From assembly GCA_964526285.1 (NCBI GenBank), contig CAZGIW010000043.1, positions 1-31,523 on the forward strand: a DNA stretch of 31,523 nt, given 5' to 3'. The notes under the pieces were generated by a model. It saw nothing but the letters and a program-made list of their open reading frames with translations. It was not told the DNA's origin and ran no database searches. Below, piece by piece: positions 1 through 8,662 of the stretch. Origin of the DNA: CAYMAZ01 sp964526285. Lineage in GTDB: Bacteria; Bacteroidota; Bacteroidia; Bacteroidales; DTU049. The position numbers and the translations under genes were made by a program. Positions within the stretch are counted from its first letter, which is position 1. Each line of letters opens with the position of its first letter.

Positions 1-1
1 T

Positions 2-31
2 GTTCACGAAATAGTAGGATTGTTTAAATGA
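2..31 (+). CDS. murG: C-terminal end of MurG (partial)
   Basis: Only the last nine codons are inside the window. They read VHEIVGLFK and end in TGA, which overlaps the murC ATG as ATGA. A hydrophobic helix of this kind is typical of the end of MurG, the UDP-GlcNAc transferase that makes lipid II, and murG precedes murC in Bacteroidota dcw clusters. The call rests on position and on the coupled ATGA overlap. An alternative frame ending in TAA at 25-27 is also open, so the assignment is tentative. Confidence 0.4.
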   Translation, partial: VHEIVGLFK

Positions 32-1404
32 AAGAGAATCAGATATATAGAAAATTATATTTCCTCGGAATCGGAGGCATTGGAATGAGTGCTCTTGCAA
101 GATATTATGCTGGTAAAGGTGTGCAGGTGTCGGGATATGATAAAACTGAAACTTCAATGACACAACAACTTGTGAAAGAAGGAATTCAGGTGCATTATTC
201 CCCCGATATTGAAAAGATTCCTGCTGATGCAGATTTGGTTGTGTTTACTCCTGCTGTACCTGTTGATAATGAAGAGTTTGTGCATATTAAACAACTTGGA
301 CTGCCATTGATGAAACGTTCCGAAGCAATGGCTCAGCTGGTAAATAATAATTATTGTATTGCTGTTGCCGGAACCCATGGAAAAACTACCATTACAGCAC
401 TTATTACACATATCTTGAAATCCTCAGGGAGGGAAGTGCTCGCATTTGTGGGTGGTTTGATGAAAAATTATCAAAATAACCTTGTGTTTTCAAATCATCC
501 TGAGTTTTGTGTGGTAGAAGCTGATGAATTTGACAGATCATTTTTAAAACTCAAACCTCAACTTGCAGTTATTTCAGCAATAGATGCTGATCATCTTGAT
601 ATATACGGTGATTTTCAACAATTGAATGAAGCTTTTCATGATTTTGCAAGGGGGATAAAAACCGGAGGATATCTTGTTGTGAATGAGCATGTGGCAATGA
701 ATGAGGATGTTATCATTTCGCTAAGATACGGTACAAGCTCAGTGAATGGTTTGACGGCAAAAAATATTCGTTTTGAAAATGGGGAATACAGTTTTGATAT
801 GTATAAAGGCAATCAATGCCTTGCTGATAATATTCTGTTCCCGTTTGCCGGAATTCATAATGTTGAAAATGCACTTGCCGCTGCAGGAGCAACAATGATT
901 GCAGGAGTTACTGCACATGAAATCAAACAAGCTCTGGGAACTTTTGAAGGAATTCACAGAAGGTTTGATTTTAGAATAAAATCAGAAGATATTGTGTTTA
1001 TTGACGATTATGCTCATCATCCGCGTGAGATAGATGCATTGGTAAAAGGAGTAAGAGGACTATATCCTGAGAAAAAAGTAACCGGTATTTTTCAGCCACA
1101 TTTATTTTCTCGCACCCGTGATTTTGCTGATGAATTTGCACGAAGTCTTGAAAAACTTGACCAGATAATTATTACAGATATCTATCCCGCAAGAGAATTG
1201 CCCATTCAGGGAATCAATGCAGATTTTTTACTTGAGAAGATTCAGCATCAGGAAAAATTCTATTGCTCATTAAAGGATATTCCCGGTTTGGTTGAAAAGC
1301 TGAAACCTGATGTATTGCTTACAATCGGCGCAGGCGACATTGATACAATGGTTCAGCCCCTGCAGGATATTTTATTGAAAATGAATAATAATAATAATGA
1401 ATAG
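28..1404 (+). CDS. murC: UDP-N-acetylmuramate--L-alanine ligase MurC
   Basis: A cytoplasmic Mur ligase that adds L-alanine to UDP-MurNAc using ATP, the first step of the peptidoglycan stem peptide. The 458-aa length is normal. Visible motifs are the N-terminal nucleotide fold GIGGIGMSALA (from residue 14), the ATP P-loop GTHGKTT (115-121), the EADEFD segment with the downstream DADHLDIY, the HNVENALAA segment, and the C-terminal DDYAHHP (326-332) and FQPHLFSR motifs that separate MurC from the other Mur ligases. Its start overlaps the preceding stop as ATGA, and its 3' end overlaps ftsQ by 8 bp. The last codons contain a short AAT repeat. Confidence 0.97.
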   Translation: MKENQIYRKLYFLGIGGIGMSALARYYAGKGVQVSGYDKTETSMTQQLVKEGIQVHYSPDIEKIPADADLVVFTPAVPVDNEEFVHIKQLGLPLMKRSEAMAQLVNNNYCIAVAGTHGKTTITALITHILKSSGREVLAFVGGLMKNYQNNLVFSNHPEFCVVEADEFDRSFLKLKPQLAVISAIDADHLDIYGDFQQLNEAFHDFARGIKTGGYLVVNEHVAMNEDVIISLRYGTSSVNGLTAKNIRFENGEYSFDMYKGNQCLADNILFPFAGIHNVENALAAAGATMIAGVTAHEIKQALGTFEGIHRRFDFRIKSEDIVFIDDYAHHPREIDALVKGVRGLYPEKKVTGIFQPHLFSRTRDFADEFARSLEKLDQIIITDIYPARELPIQGINADFLLEKIQHQEKFYCSLKDIPGLVEKLKPDVLLTIGAGDIDTMVQPLQDILLKMNNNNNE

Positions 1405-2188
1405 AAAACTCAAATACATACTTGTTGTTGCGCTTATCATTTTGCTTGTTATTGTGTTCAAACAAATAATGAGCAAGCATGACAGGTCAGTTTGTAAAAG
1501 TTTTCGTGTTGAAATTATCAATGCAGATGAAAATATGTGTATAAGCATAGATGATTTGAAGCAGAAAGTGAGAACAGGATATTCAGAATTACAGGGGATT
1601 CCAATTAATGAAATTGATTTAAGCAAGGTGCAGCAATTGTTGGAGTCAGATCCTTATGTTTATAAGGCACGTGTTTATAAAACACTTGATTCAGAAATTG
1701 TTGCTGAGATTGAACAGGGGATTCCTCTTGTTAGAGTTTTTGTTTCAACAGGCGAATCATTTGTCATTTCATCAAATGGAAAAGTGATGCCTGTGGCTGA
1801 TGCCTGTGCACTGAATATGTTGTGTGCCACCGGAAATTGTTCGGTACATCCTGACAGGCTCATGGGTCGAAATGTAAGGAACCTGTTACATCTGAATTCA
1901 CCTGATTTTGTGTTTTTAAATTCTGTGTATATGGTTGCTTCTGAGTTGAGCAAAGATGAAGTCTTTTCTGTATTGATATCAGAAATTCATGTAGATAATA
2001 AAAACATAATTGAGCTTATTCCGGCAATTGGTGATTTTGTGATTGTTTTCGGAAGGCCTGAAAATTTTGAGGAAAAACTGGAAAAAATACAAGTTCTATA
2101 TGCAGAAGTATTGCCATATTATGATATGAGCAAATATGAAGCTGTAGATGTCAGATATGAAAAACAATTGGTATTAAGAAAAAAATAA
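1397..2188 (+). CDS. ftsQ: Cell division protein FtsQ/DivIB
   Basis: A bitopic inner-membrane divisome protein that links FtsB/FtsL and the septal synthase to the division site. The 263-aa protein has a short basic N-terminus, one membrane segment (about residues 6-24), a POTRA-like domain beginning around VEIINADENMCISIDD, and a beta domain. Sequence conservation in this family is low, so the call leans on membrane topology, POTRA-like pattern and its place between murC and ftsA. Its ATG lies inside the last codons of murC (8-bp overlap), which implies translational coupling. The gap to ftsA is 6 bp. Confidence 0.9.
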   Translation: MNRKLKYILVVALIILLVIVFKQIMSKHDRSVCKSFRVEIINADENMCISIDDLKQKVRTGYSELQGIPINEIDLSKVQQLLESDPYVYKARVYKTLDSEIVAEIEQGIPLVRVFVSTGESFVISSNGKVMPVADACALNMLCATGNCSVHPDRLMGRNVRNLLHLNSPDFVFLNSVYMVASELSKDEVFSVLISEIHVDNKNIIELIPAIGDFVIVFGRPENFEEKLEKIQVLYAEVLPYYDMSKYEAVDVRYEKQLVLRKK

Positions 2189-2194
2189 AGAAAT

Positions 2195-3481
2195 ATGAAA
2201 TCAAATCAAGGTAAAATGAATGATGAAATTATTGTTGGTCTGGATATTGGCACAACAAAAATTGCAGCCATGGTCGGAAAAAAGAATGAACATGGCAAAC
2301 TGGATATTCTTGGGTGGGGCTCACGTGAATCACATGGGGTTAAAAGAGGTGTCGTGAACAACATTGAGCGTACAGTTGAAGCCATCAGAGATTCAATAGA
2401 AGCTGCTGGTCAAATGTCAGGAGTTGACATATACAATGTTCATGTAGGCATTGCAGGACAGCACATTCGTAGTTTGCAGCACAAGGGAAGCAAAATTCGA
2501 AATAGTCTTGAAGATGAAATTTGCCGCATGGATATTGAAAGTTTAACACAGGACATGTATAAGCTTGTGATGCAGCCTGGAGAAGAAATTCTTCATGTGA
2601 TTCCCCAGGAGTTTATTGTTGACAAGGAACAGGGAATAAAAGACCCTGTGGGCATGTCTGGAATTTGCCTTGAAGCAAATTTCCATATCATTACAGGTCA
2701 GGTTTCTGCTGCAAAAAATCTGGAACGATGTGTGAATAAGGCAGATTTGAGTATGGAATCAATTATGCTTGAACCCCTTGCATCAGCTGAAGCTGTTCTC
2801 AGTGATGAAGAAAAAGAGGCAGGTGTTGCCATGGTAGATATTGGTGGTGGAACAACTGATGTTGCTGTGTTTCAGGAGGGAATACTCAGACACACGGCAG
2901 TCATCCCGCTGGGAGGTGATATTGTAACTGAAGATATTAAGGAGGGATGTACAATATTAAAATATCAGGCCGAAGCATTGAAAATTAAATTCGGTTCAGC
3001 TCTTGCCAGTGAAAACAGAGATGACGAAATTGTGTCAATTCCCGGACTCAAAGGAAGAGACCCCAAAGAAATCTCACTGAGAAATCTGGCAGGAATTATT
3101 CAGGCAAGAATGGAAGAAATCATTGAACAAATATATTATGAAATCAGAAATTCAGGATATGAAAAGAAACTCATAGGAGGAATAGTGCTTACCGGAGGCG
3201 GTTCAATGCTCAGACATTTACAACAACTCACTTCGTTTATGACAGGCATGGATACACGCATTGGGGTTCCTCAAGAACATCTTTCTGCCAATGTCCCTAA
3301 AGAGATTATTACTCCTATGTATGCAACAACAATTGGGTTGGTGTTGAAGGGCTTTGAACGTCTCGAATATGAAAATAAACTAAGAGAAAAAGGCAAAAAA
3401 CCAAAAACCCGATCCACAGGTTCAATATTTGGAAAATTATTTGACAAAGGAAAAGATATGTTTAATGAAGATATTGAGTAA
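2195..3481 (+). CDS. ftsA: Cell division protein FtsA
   Basis: An actin-like ATPase that tethers FtsZ filaments to the membrane and recruits later divisome proteins. At 428 aa it has the phosphate-1 motif VGLDIGTTK (14-22), phosphate-2 motif VDIGGGTTDVAVF (from residue 214) and the adenosine motif GGIVLTGGGSML. The SHS2-type 1C domain lies between about 90 and 170. The C-terminus has a basic linker followed by GSIFGKLFDKGKDMF, which fits the amphipathic membrane-targeting helix. An alternative ATG eight codons in (2216) is possible, but the upstream one was kept because it leaves a 6-bp gap to ftsQ. Confidence 0.96.
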   Translation: MKSNQGKMNDEIIVGLDIGTTKIAAMVGKKNEHGKLDILGWGSRESHGVKRGVVNNIERTVEAIRDSIEAAGQMSGVDIYNVHVGIAGQHIRSLQHKGSKIRNSLEDEICRMDIESLTQDMYKLVMQPGEEILHVIPQEFIVDKEQGIKDPVGMSGICLEANFHIITGQVSAAKNLERCVNKADLSMESIMLEPLASAEAVLSDEEKEAGVAMVDIGGGTTDVAVFQEGILRHTAVIPLGGDIVTEDIKEGCTILKYQAEALKIKFGSALASENRDDEIVSIPGLKGRDPKEISLRNLAGIIQARMEEIIEQIYYEIRNSGYEKKLIGGIVLTGGGSMLRHLQQLTSFMTGMDTRIGVPQEHLSANVPKEIITPMYATTIGLVLKGFERLEYENKLREKGKKPKTRSTGSIFGKLFDKGKDMFNEDIE

Positions 3482-3657
3482 AGAAACATGTGTGAAAGGG
3501 CTATAACGAGAAAAAGGGATAGAAAATATGTGTTAAGAAAATTGAAATTTAAAATTTGTTGAATATTAACATCGTTTTGTGGAAAAAAAACTCATACATG
3601 ATGTTGTGAAATCAAAGAAAGTAAGTAATTTTAAAAAAATTCAAAGGGAGATATATT
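3482..3657 (+). promoter_or_regulatory. ftsA-ftsZ intergenic leader
   Basis: A 176-bp AT-rich gap in an otherwise closely packed operon. It ends in the ribosome binding site AAGGGAG (3644-3650) ahead of ftsZ. A near-match to the Bacteroidota -7 box (TAAAATTTG, one base too long) lies around 3549-3557. No terminator-like hairpin was seen. An ftsZ-specific promoter here is inference from spacing. Confidence 0.35.
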
Positions 3658-5199
3658 ATGGAATTTGAAAGGGAGCGCAATTCAATTATTAAGGTTGTGG
3701 GAATTGGTGGTGGCGGTTGTAATGCCGTGAATCACATGCACAGCCAGGGTATTCAGGGAGTTGACTTTGTTGTTTGCAACACAGATGTTCAATCTCTTGA
3801 AGCCAGTCCGGTTATGAATAAAATTCAACTTGGAGCAAGTCTTACCGATGGACTCGGTGCAGGAAATGATCCTGAAGCGGGAAAAAATGCAGCTTTGGAG
3901 TCAGTTGATGACATGAAGGAAATGTTTGAGGGCAATACAAAAATGGTGTTTGTAACCGCTGGAATGGGCGGAGGTACCGGAACCGGTGCTGCTCCTGTTG
4001 TGGCCTCAGTTGCCAGAGAAATGGGAATCCTCACTGTGGGAATTGTTACTGAACCTTTTTCCTTTGAAGGAAGGAAAAGAAAACTGCAAGCAGAAGAAGG
4101 AATAAATGAATTGAGAAAACAGGTTGATTCTCTTATCATTATTTGCAATGATAAATTAAGAGAACTCTATGGAAACCTGAAACTATCAGATGCATTTGCC
4201 AGAGCAGACAATGTTTTAACAACTGCTGCAAAAGGAATTGCCGAAATTATTACAATACCAGGTTATGTGAATGTTGATTTTGAAGACGTAAAAACTGTGA
4301 TGCAGAACAGTGGTGTTGCCATTATGGGAATTGGTATTGCTGAAGGAGAAAATCGTGCACTCAAAGCTGCTGAAATGGCACTCAATTCCCCATTGCTCAA
4401 CGATAACCAAATTGTTGGTGCCAAAAATATTCTGCTTTATATCTCCAGTGGCTCTGACGAAATTGCAATGGATGAACTGGCTGAAATTACTGATTATATT
4501 CAGGGTGAAGCTGGACTTAATACAAACATTATCTGGGGTAATAGTACTGATGAATCTCTTGGTAATCGTATCAGTGTGAATCTGGTTGCAGCTGGATTTG
4601 AAACAGGAAATGAGGAAAAGAGAAAGGCTAAAGTATGGGATCTTGATGAAAAAACAGAAGAAAAACCAACCCCAAATGATGATCCTCTCCTTGATTTTAA
4701 TGTGCAAACAAAAAATCCTCTAAAAGATGATAACTCAGAAAAGGTTCAAGAATCAAACGCTGAACCTTCAGTTACCTATCAACTTTTTGAAGATAAACTG
4801 CCTGAAAATCAAGAACATGATAAATCAGATCAGCCTGAAAATGTCTTTGAGTTTACTTCATCTGCAAAAGAAGAAGCTGATAATGAGACAAAAGAAGTTG
4901 TATTTGAACTAAAGAAAACTGATAAACCCGCTTGTGATAGTCAGGATGTGAAAACACCGCCTTCTCTTAAAACTCAGCAGGACAGAATTTCACAATTGAG
5001 AGACCTGAGTATGCAGTTTAGAACAGTTGACGGACTTGAAGAAATTGAAAAAAAACCTGCTTATGTAAGAAGAGGAGATAATCTTGTGAAAACACCTTCT
5101 TCTGATTCTTCTGATATTTCTGATGCAACGCTTACAAAAACCGATTCAGGTGTTCAGATTAATAAAGGAAATTCATTTTTGCATGACAATGTTGACTAA
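3658..5199 (+). CDS. ftsZ: Cell division GTPase FtsZ
   Basis: A tubulin homologue that forms the Z ring. The N-terminal GTPase domain shows GIGGGGCNAVNHM (from residue 15), the tubulin signature GGGTGTG (104-110) and the T7-loop region NVDFEDV. The 513-aa length exceeds the usual 380-400 because of an acidic, proline-poor linker from about residue 320 to 460. The end PAYVRRGDNL followed by a terminal NSFLHDNVD is the Bacteroidota-type C-terminal peptide. A clear ribosome binding site AAGGGAG lies at 3644-3650. The 176-bp gap after ftsA is the largest inside the cluster and probably holds a promoter for ftsZ, although no exact TAnnTTTG box is present. Confidence 0.98.
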   Translation: MEFERERNSIIKVVGIGGGGCNAVNHMHSQGIQGVDFVVCNTDVQSLEASPVMNKIQLGASLTDGLGAGNDPEAGKNAALESVDDMKEMFEGNTKMVFVTAGMGGGTGTGAAPVVASVAREMGILTVGIVTEPFSFEGRKRKLQAEEGINELRKQVDSLIIICNDKLRELYGNLKLSDAFARADNVLTTAAKGIAEIITIPGYVNVDFEDVKTVMQNSGVAIMGIGIAEGENRALKAAEMALNSPLLNDNQIVGAKNILLYISSGSDEIAMDELAEITDYIQGEAGLNTNIIWGNSTDESLGNRISVNLVAAGFETGNEEKRKAKVWDLDEKTEEKPTPNDDPLLDFNVQTKNPLKDDNSEKVQESNAEPSVTYQLFEDKLPENQEHDKSDQPENVFEFTSSAKEEADNETKEVVFELKKTDKPACDSQDVKTPPSLKTQQDRISQLRDLSMQFRTVDGLEEIEKKPAYVRRGDNLVKTPSSDSSDISDATLTKTDSGVQINKGNSFLHDNVD

Positions 5200-5200
5200 A

Positions 5201-5207
5201 AAGGAGG
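5201..5207 (+). promoter_or_regulatory. Strong Shine-Dalgarno site of the YqeY-family gene
   Basis: AAGGAGG sits five bases before the ATG at 5212. Most genes in this window lack a recognisable Shine-Dalgarno site, so this strong one stands out. It lies directly after the ftsZ stop and probably sets high translation of the second gene on a shared message. Confidence 0.7.
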
Positions 5208-5211
5208 ATGT

Positions 5212-5661
5212 ATGAGTTTGAAGGAAAGGATTGATGTGGATATTAGACTGGCAATGAAAGCGCGTGAAAAAGAAAAGCTTGAAGCCTTGAAATCAATTAA
5301 GGCTGCAGTTTTGATTGCCGAAACTGAAAAAGGGAACACTGGGAGTCTCAATGACGAACAAGAACTGAAATTGCTTCAAAAACTGATTAAACAAAGAAAA
5401 GAAGCTGCTGATATTTATATTGCTCAAAACAGAAAAGATCTTGCTGATGTGGAACTTTTTCAATCAGCTTGTATTGAAAAATATCTGCCTCAATTAATGG
5501 ATGAGGATGCTCTGAGGGCTGAAATTCAACAAATTATTAATAATCTTGGGGTAAGCGATCCAAAAGACTTTGGAAAAGTGATGGGGGTCGCTTCAAAACA
5601 GTTCTCTGGAAAAGCTGATAATAAGATGGTGTCTGAAATTATAAGAACATTACTCGGTTGA
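5212..5661 (+). CDS. GatB/YqeY domain protein
   Basis: A 149-aa protein covering the whole YqeY family: the N-terminal helical part with MSLKERIDVDIRLAMKAREK and LEALKSIKAAV, the middle LLQKLIKQRKEAADIY segment, and the C-terminal GKVMGVASKQFSGKAD segment, which matches the family pattern around GKVMG. It resembles the tail domain of the GatB subunit of the tRNA-dependent amidotransferase, which contacts tRNA, but has no catalytic domain. Its role is not settled; a link to tRNA or translation is inferred from the GatB likeness. It follows ftsZ by 12 bp with a strong ribosome binding site, so it is probably cotranscribed with the division genes. Confidence 0.92.
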   Translation: MSLKERIDVDIRLAMKAREKEKLEALKSIKAAVLIAETEKGNTGSLNDEQELKLLQKLIKQRKEAADIYIAQNRKDLADVELFQSACIEKYLPQLMDEDALRAEIQQIINNLGVSDPKDFGKVMGVASKQFSGKADNKMVSEIIRTLLG

Positions 5662-5720
5662 AACCTCTGCTTAACAAACAACAAATTCTTTGATGGATCG
5701 TTTTGCTTATTAATGACTTC

Positions 5721-7565
5721 ATGATGAAATTTTTACTTTACTTACTCGTTTTCCTTTTATTTATTTTCAATGATATTCATATTTCTGCTCAGGATACAAT
5801 AGTTGAAAATCCTGATTGTAATAGGTTTGAAAAATTCAGAGAGCATTATTCCGCTGAATTATTGAAAGAATACTATCCTTTTGTTGCCTATGACAAAAAC
5901 TGCATTGAATGGTTTTCATATCATGCCATGAATGATTTTTTTTTGAAACTGCAAAATTCTGAGAATCGAAAAATACGGGTACTTCACATTGGAGATTCTC
6001 ATATTCATTCGGATATTTACACTGGTTATGTAAGAAAACGCCTGCAGATGATATTTGGCTCCGGAGGAAGAGGATTAATGTTTCCATATTGCACTGCCAA
6101 TACTCATGCTACAAGGGATTATAAGACATCATGTACCGGAAACTGGACATCTGCCAAAACAACTGAAAAAGTTTTGCAATATGATGTGGGTGTAACAGGA
6201 GTTACAGCCAGAACTGACGACGTCAATGCAACAGCATCATTAATTTTCAGACCCAAAGAATATAAAATGAATCATGAAACTGTTTCAGTTCAGTTGATAT
6301 ATAAACCGGGAGAAGATGCATTTGATCCTGTTGTCAAATCCGGAAATAATGTGTGGAAAATTCAAAGTGTAAATGAAGATCTTGGCGTTATCAAAGGGGA
6401 GATTGAGTGGGCGTCAGATACACTTGTCCTTATGTTTTCCCAATCTGATTCTGTTCAGAATAGCTTCGAGTTATATGGACTTGTTGTTGAATATAAAAAT
6501 TCACCCGGTATCATATACCACAGTGCAGGATTAAACGGAGCTGCCATTCAACACTTGATTCACCAAAATTTATTTGAAAATCATCTTGCCATTATCAAAC
6601 CTGATTTGCTGATTCTTGATTTGGGAACAAATGATATATACAGAGGTGCCTTTGATGAAATTGTGATGGGAAAACTCATAACAACGCTTGTTCTTGGAAT
6701 AAAGCAAATCGTTCCTGAAACTGAAATACTGCTTATGCCTCCTCAGGATATGTATTACAGGCGAAGACATGTTGTCACAACCGAGAATTTTTCTGCTTTG
6801 CTCAGAAAAATTGCAAAAGAACAGGACTGTGGGTTTTATGATTACTTCGCTATCAGTGGTGGAAATTTTTCCATGCTTCAATGGGAAAAAACAATGCTGG
6901 CTAAAAAAGACAGACTGCATCTAACTACTCAGGGTTATGAGTTTAAGGGAAAACTATTTGTGGTGGCTTTTCTTGATGCATATTTAAAGTTTTTGGAAGA
7001 TGATGTTATGCATAAGAACATGTCTGTTTCGGGTTATGATACCAACTGCGTTATGATGTGGTTTGCTGATACTGCCATATACGGAGGACCAATCGTTGAA
7101 GTTGAAATGCCTCCTGTAACTCAGTCCGGACAAAGCTCATCTTCAACAACACATCCGCCTGCAGGTGGTTCTGTGACTCATGTGGTGAGAAGTGGAGAAA
7201 ATCTTGGAGTCATTGCCAGAAAATATGGCGTTACTGTTGCCCAAATCCAACAGTGGAACGGACTTGTTGGAACAACAATTTATCCCGGACAGAAACTCGT
7301 TATTTACGGAAAACAAACGTCCTCAAAAACAAATAATACACAGACAAATTCTTCACAAAATTCAGGGAATAAACAAGGAGGAACTACAAGTTCTCAATCG
7401 TCATCAACAGCTGGAAAAACCAAATTAATTTATACAGTAAAATCAGGAGATTCCCTTTGGGCTATTGCTAAAAATCACGGAGTGACAGTTGAGAATATCA
7501 AAAAATGGAACAATCTGACTTCTGATAAAATCAATCCAGGACAAAAACTGGAAATCTATAAATGA
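5721..7565 (+). CDS. Secreted SGNH/GDSL hydrolase with two C-terminal LysM domains
   Basis: A 614-aa exported protein. The start at ATG 5721 (or 5724) gives a clean signal peptide ending near HISAQ; a TTG further upstream would put polar residues in front of it. The SGNH catalytic blocks are GDSH (91-94, nucleophile Ser93), a likely block II around GLNGA, GTND (302-305) and DRLH (Asp397, His400). About 200 residues rich in beta structure separate the first two blocks, an unusual insertion that resembles the layout of peptidoglycan O-acetylesterases of the Ape1 type. After a Ser/Thr-rich linker come two LysM domains (about 485-530 and 570-614), which bind peptidoglycan or chitin-like glycans. 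It follows the division cluster after 59 bp. Likely role, by inference: a cell-wall deacetylase or esterase. Confidence 0.85.
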   Translation: MMKFLLYLLVFLLFIFNDIHISAQDTIVENPDCNRFEKFREHYSAELLKEYYPFVAYDKNCIEWFSYHAMNDFFLKLQNSENRKIRVLHIGDSHIHSDIYTGYVRKRLQMIFGSGGRGLMFPYCTANTHATRDYKTSCTGNWTSAKTTEKVLQYDVGVTGVTARTDDVNATASLIFRPKEYKMNHETVSVQLIYKPGEDAFDPVVKSGNNVWKIQSVNEDLGVIKGEIEWASDTLVLMFSQSDSVQNSFELYGLVVEYKNSPGIIYHSAGLNGAAIQHLIHQNLFENHLAIIKPDLLILDLGTNDIYRGAFDEIVMGKLITTLVLGIKQIVPETEILLMPPQDMYYRRRHVVTTENFSALLRKIAKEQDCGFYDYFAISGGNFSMLQWEKTMLAKKDRLHLTTQGYEFKGKLFVVAFLDAYLKFLEDDVMHKNMSVSGYDTNCVMMWFADTAIYGGPIVEVEMPPVTQSGQSSSSTTHPPAGGSVTHVVRSGENLGVIARKYGVTVAQIQQWNGLVGTTIYPGQKLVIYGKQTSSKTNNTQTNSSQNSGNKQGGTTSSQSSSTAGKTKLIYTVKSGDSLWAIAKNHGVTVENIKKWNNLTSDKINPGQKLEIYK

Positions 7566-7596
7566 TGTTTCTCAGGTTATGTTCCGCATATTTGAC

Positions 7597-7604
7597 TATT
7601 TTTG
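7597..7604 (+). promoter_or_regulatory. Putative -7 promoter box (TATTTTTG)
   Basis: An exact match to the Bacteroidota -7 consensus TAnnTTTG, 24 bases before the ATG at 7629. A TTG that could be read as an upstream start (7602) lies inside this box, which argues for the ATG. No convincing -33 TTTG was found. Confidence 0.5.
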
Positions 7605-7628
7605 CCATATGATTTGAAAACCAAACTT

Positions 7629-8660
7629 ATGAAGTCTCTCATTGAAAAATATAAGAACAAAAAAAAACAAGCAATTATCAAGTCTGCGCCACAGGGATCA
7701 TACGCCTTTGTTGGTATTGGAAATCATTCTCTTGCCAACTTGTATCCAGTTTTGGATTTTTTAAAGGTTCACCTCAAATATATTGTTACCCGCTCTGCGG
7801 AAAATGCAACACTTATTAGTGAAAAATACAGAGGTGTTGAAGGAACCAGCAATCTTAAAAAAGTGCTTGATGATCCTCAGATTATAGGGGTCTTTGTTTG
7901 TGCTTCTCCCAATCAGCATTACCAGCTGTGCAGTCAAATTCTTGAGGCTGGTAAGTATCTTTTTGTTGAAAAGCCTCCCTGCGATACATCAGAACAGCTT
8001 AAAGAACTCATATCTATTTCAAAAACCAAAGGAAATATTTCGCTTGTTGGTCTTCAGAAAAGATATGCTCCGGTTTATTCAAAGCTAAAAGCAATCTCTG
8101 CAAAAGCGACTTATTATTCATTGAAATATCAGACAGGTGCTTATCCCGAAGGTGATGTGCTTCTGGATTTGTTTATTCATCCTCTTGATTTATCTGTATT
8201 CCTTTTTGGAAATGCAAAACCTGTTTCTGTTCAAAAAATTAAAAGAAGTGAATCATCATTCACGTATTTGATTCATCTTAAACACGAAAACGGAATTACA
8301 GGGGCACTTGAGCTGTCAACAGATTATTCATGGACAGGGGCAAGTGAACAGATAACTCTCAACACCAGCAAAGGGATATATCATTCAGAAAGTACTTCTT
8401 CGTTAACTTTTACTGAAAAACCACGTGTCATTGCAGGCATTCCCATGGAAAAGGTCAGAGCATTTGCTCCGGCTACAAAACAGTTATTTGGTCAGAATGA
8501 TTTTTTACCCGTGAGGGAGCATAATCAGCTTTATTCAGCAGGCTTTTACAATGAAATTGAAACTTTTGTAAATTTATGTGAAGGATTAAAGGCCATCAAT
8601 AAAAGCAGCCTGGCACAACTTGAAGATACCTATAAACTCATTGAAAGCATTCGCAGTTAG
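7629..8660 (+). CDS. Gfo/Idh/MocA family oxidoreductase
   Basis: A 343-aa NAD(P)-dependent oxidoreductase. The Rossmann fold begins around AFVGIGNHS, and the family EKP motif is VEKPP (113-117; Lys115 is the usual catalytic lysine). The C-terminal part has the expected alpha/beta dimerisation domain, with a likely active-site segment DLFIHPLDL that holds the conserved His region. Substrates in this family are mostly sugars, inositols or nucleotide sugars, and the substrate cannot be told here. It is followed after 2 bp by a radical SAM/SPASM gene, so the two are probably cotranslated and may act in one pathway. Confidence 0.85.
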   Translation: MKSLIEKYKNKKKQAIIKSAPQGSYAFVGIGNHSLANLYPVLDFLKVHLKYIVTRSAENATLISEKYRGVEGTSNLKKVLDDPQIIGVFVCASPNQHYQLCSQILEAGKYLFVEKPPCDTSEQLKELISISKTKGNISLVGLQKRYAPVYSKLKAISAKATYYSLKYQTGAYPEGDVLLDLFIHPLDLSVFLFGNAKPVSVQKIKRSESSFTYLIHLKHENGITGALELSTDYSWTGASEQITLNTSKGIYHSESTSSLTFTEKPRVIAGIPMEKVRAFAPATKQLFGQNDFLPVREHNQLYSAGFYNEIETFVNLCEGLKAINKSSLAQLEDTYKLIESIRS

Positions 8661-8662
8661 AA

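Noticed and set aside
4216..4707. A 163-codon minus-strand frame inside ftsZ
   Set aside because: It overlaps a fully conserved ftsZ domain and shows only low-complexity hydrophobic sequence.
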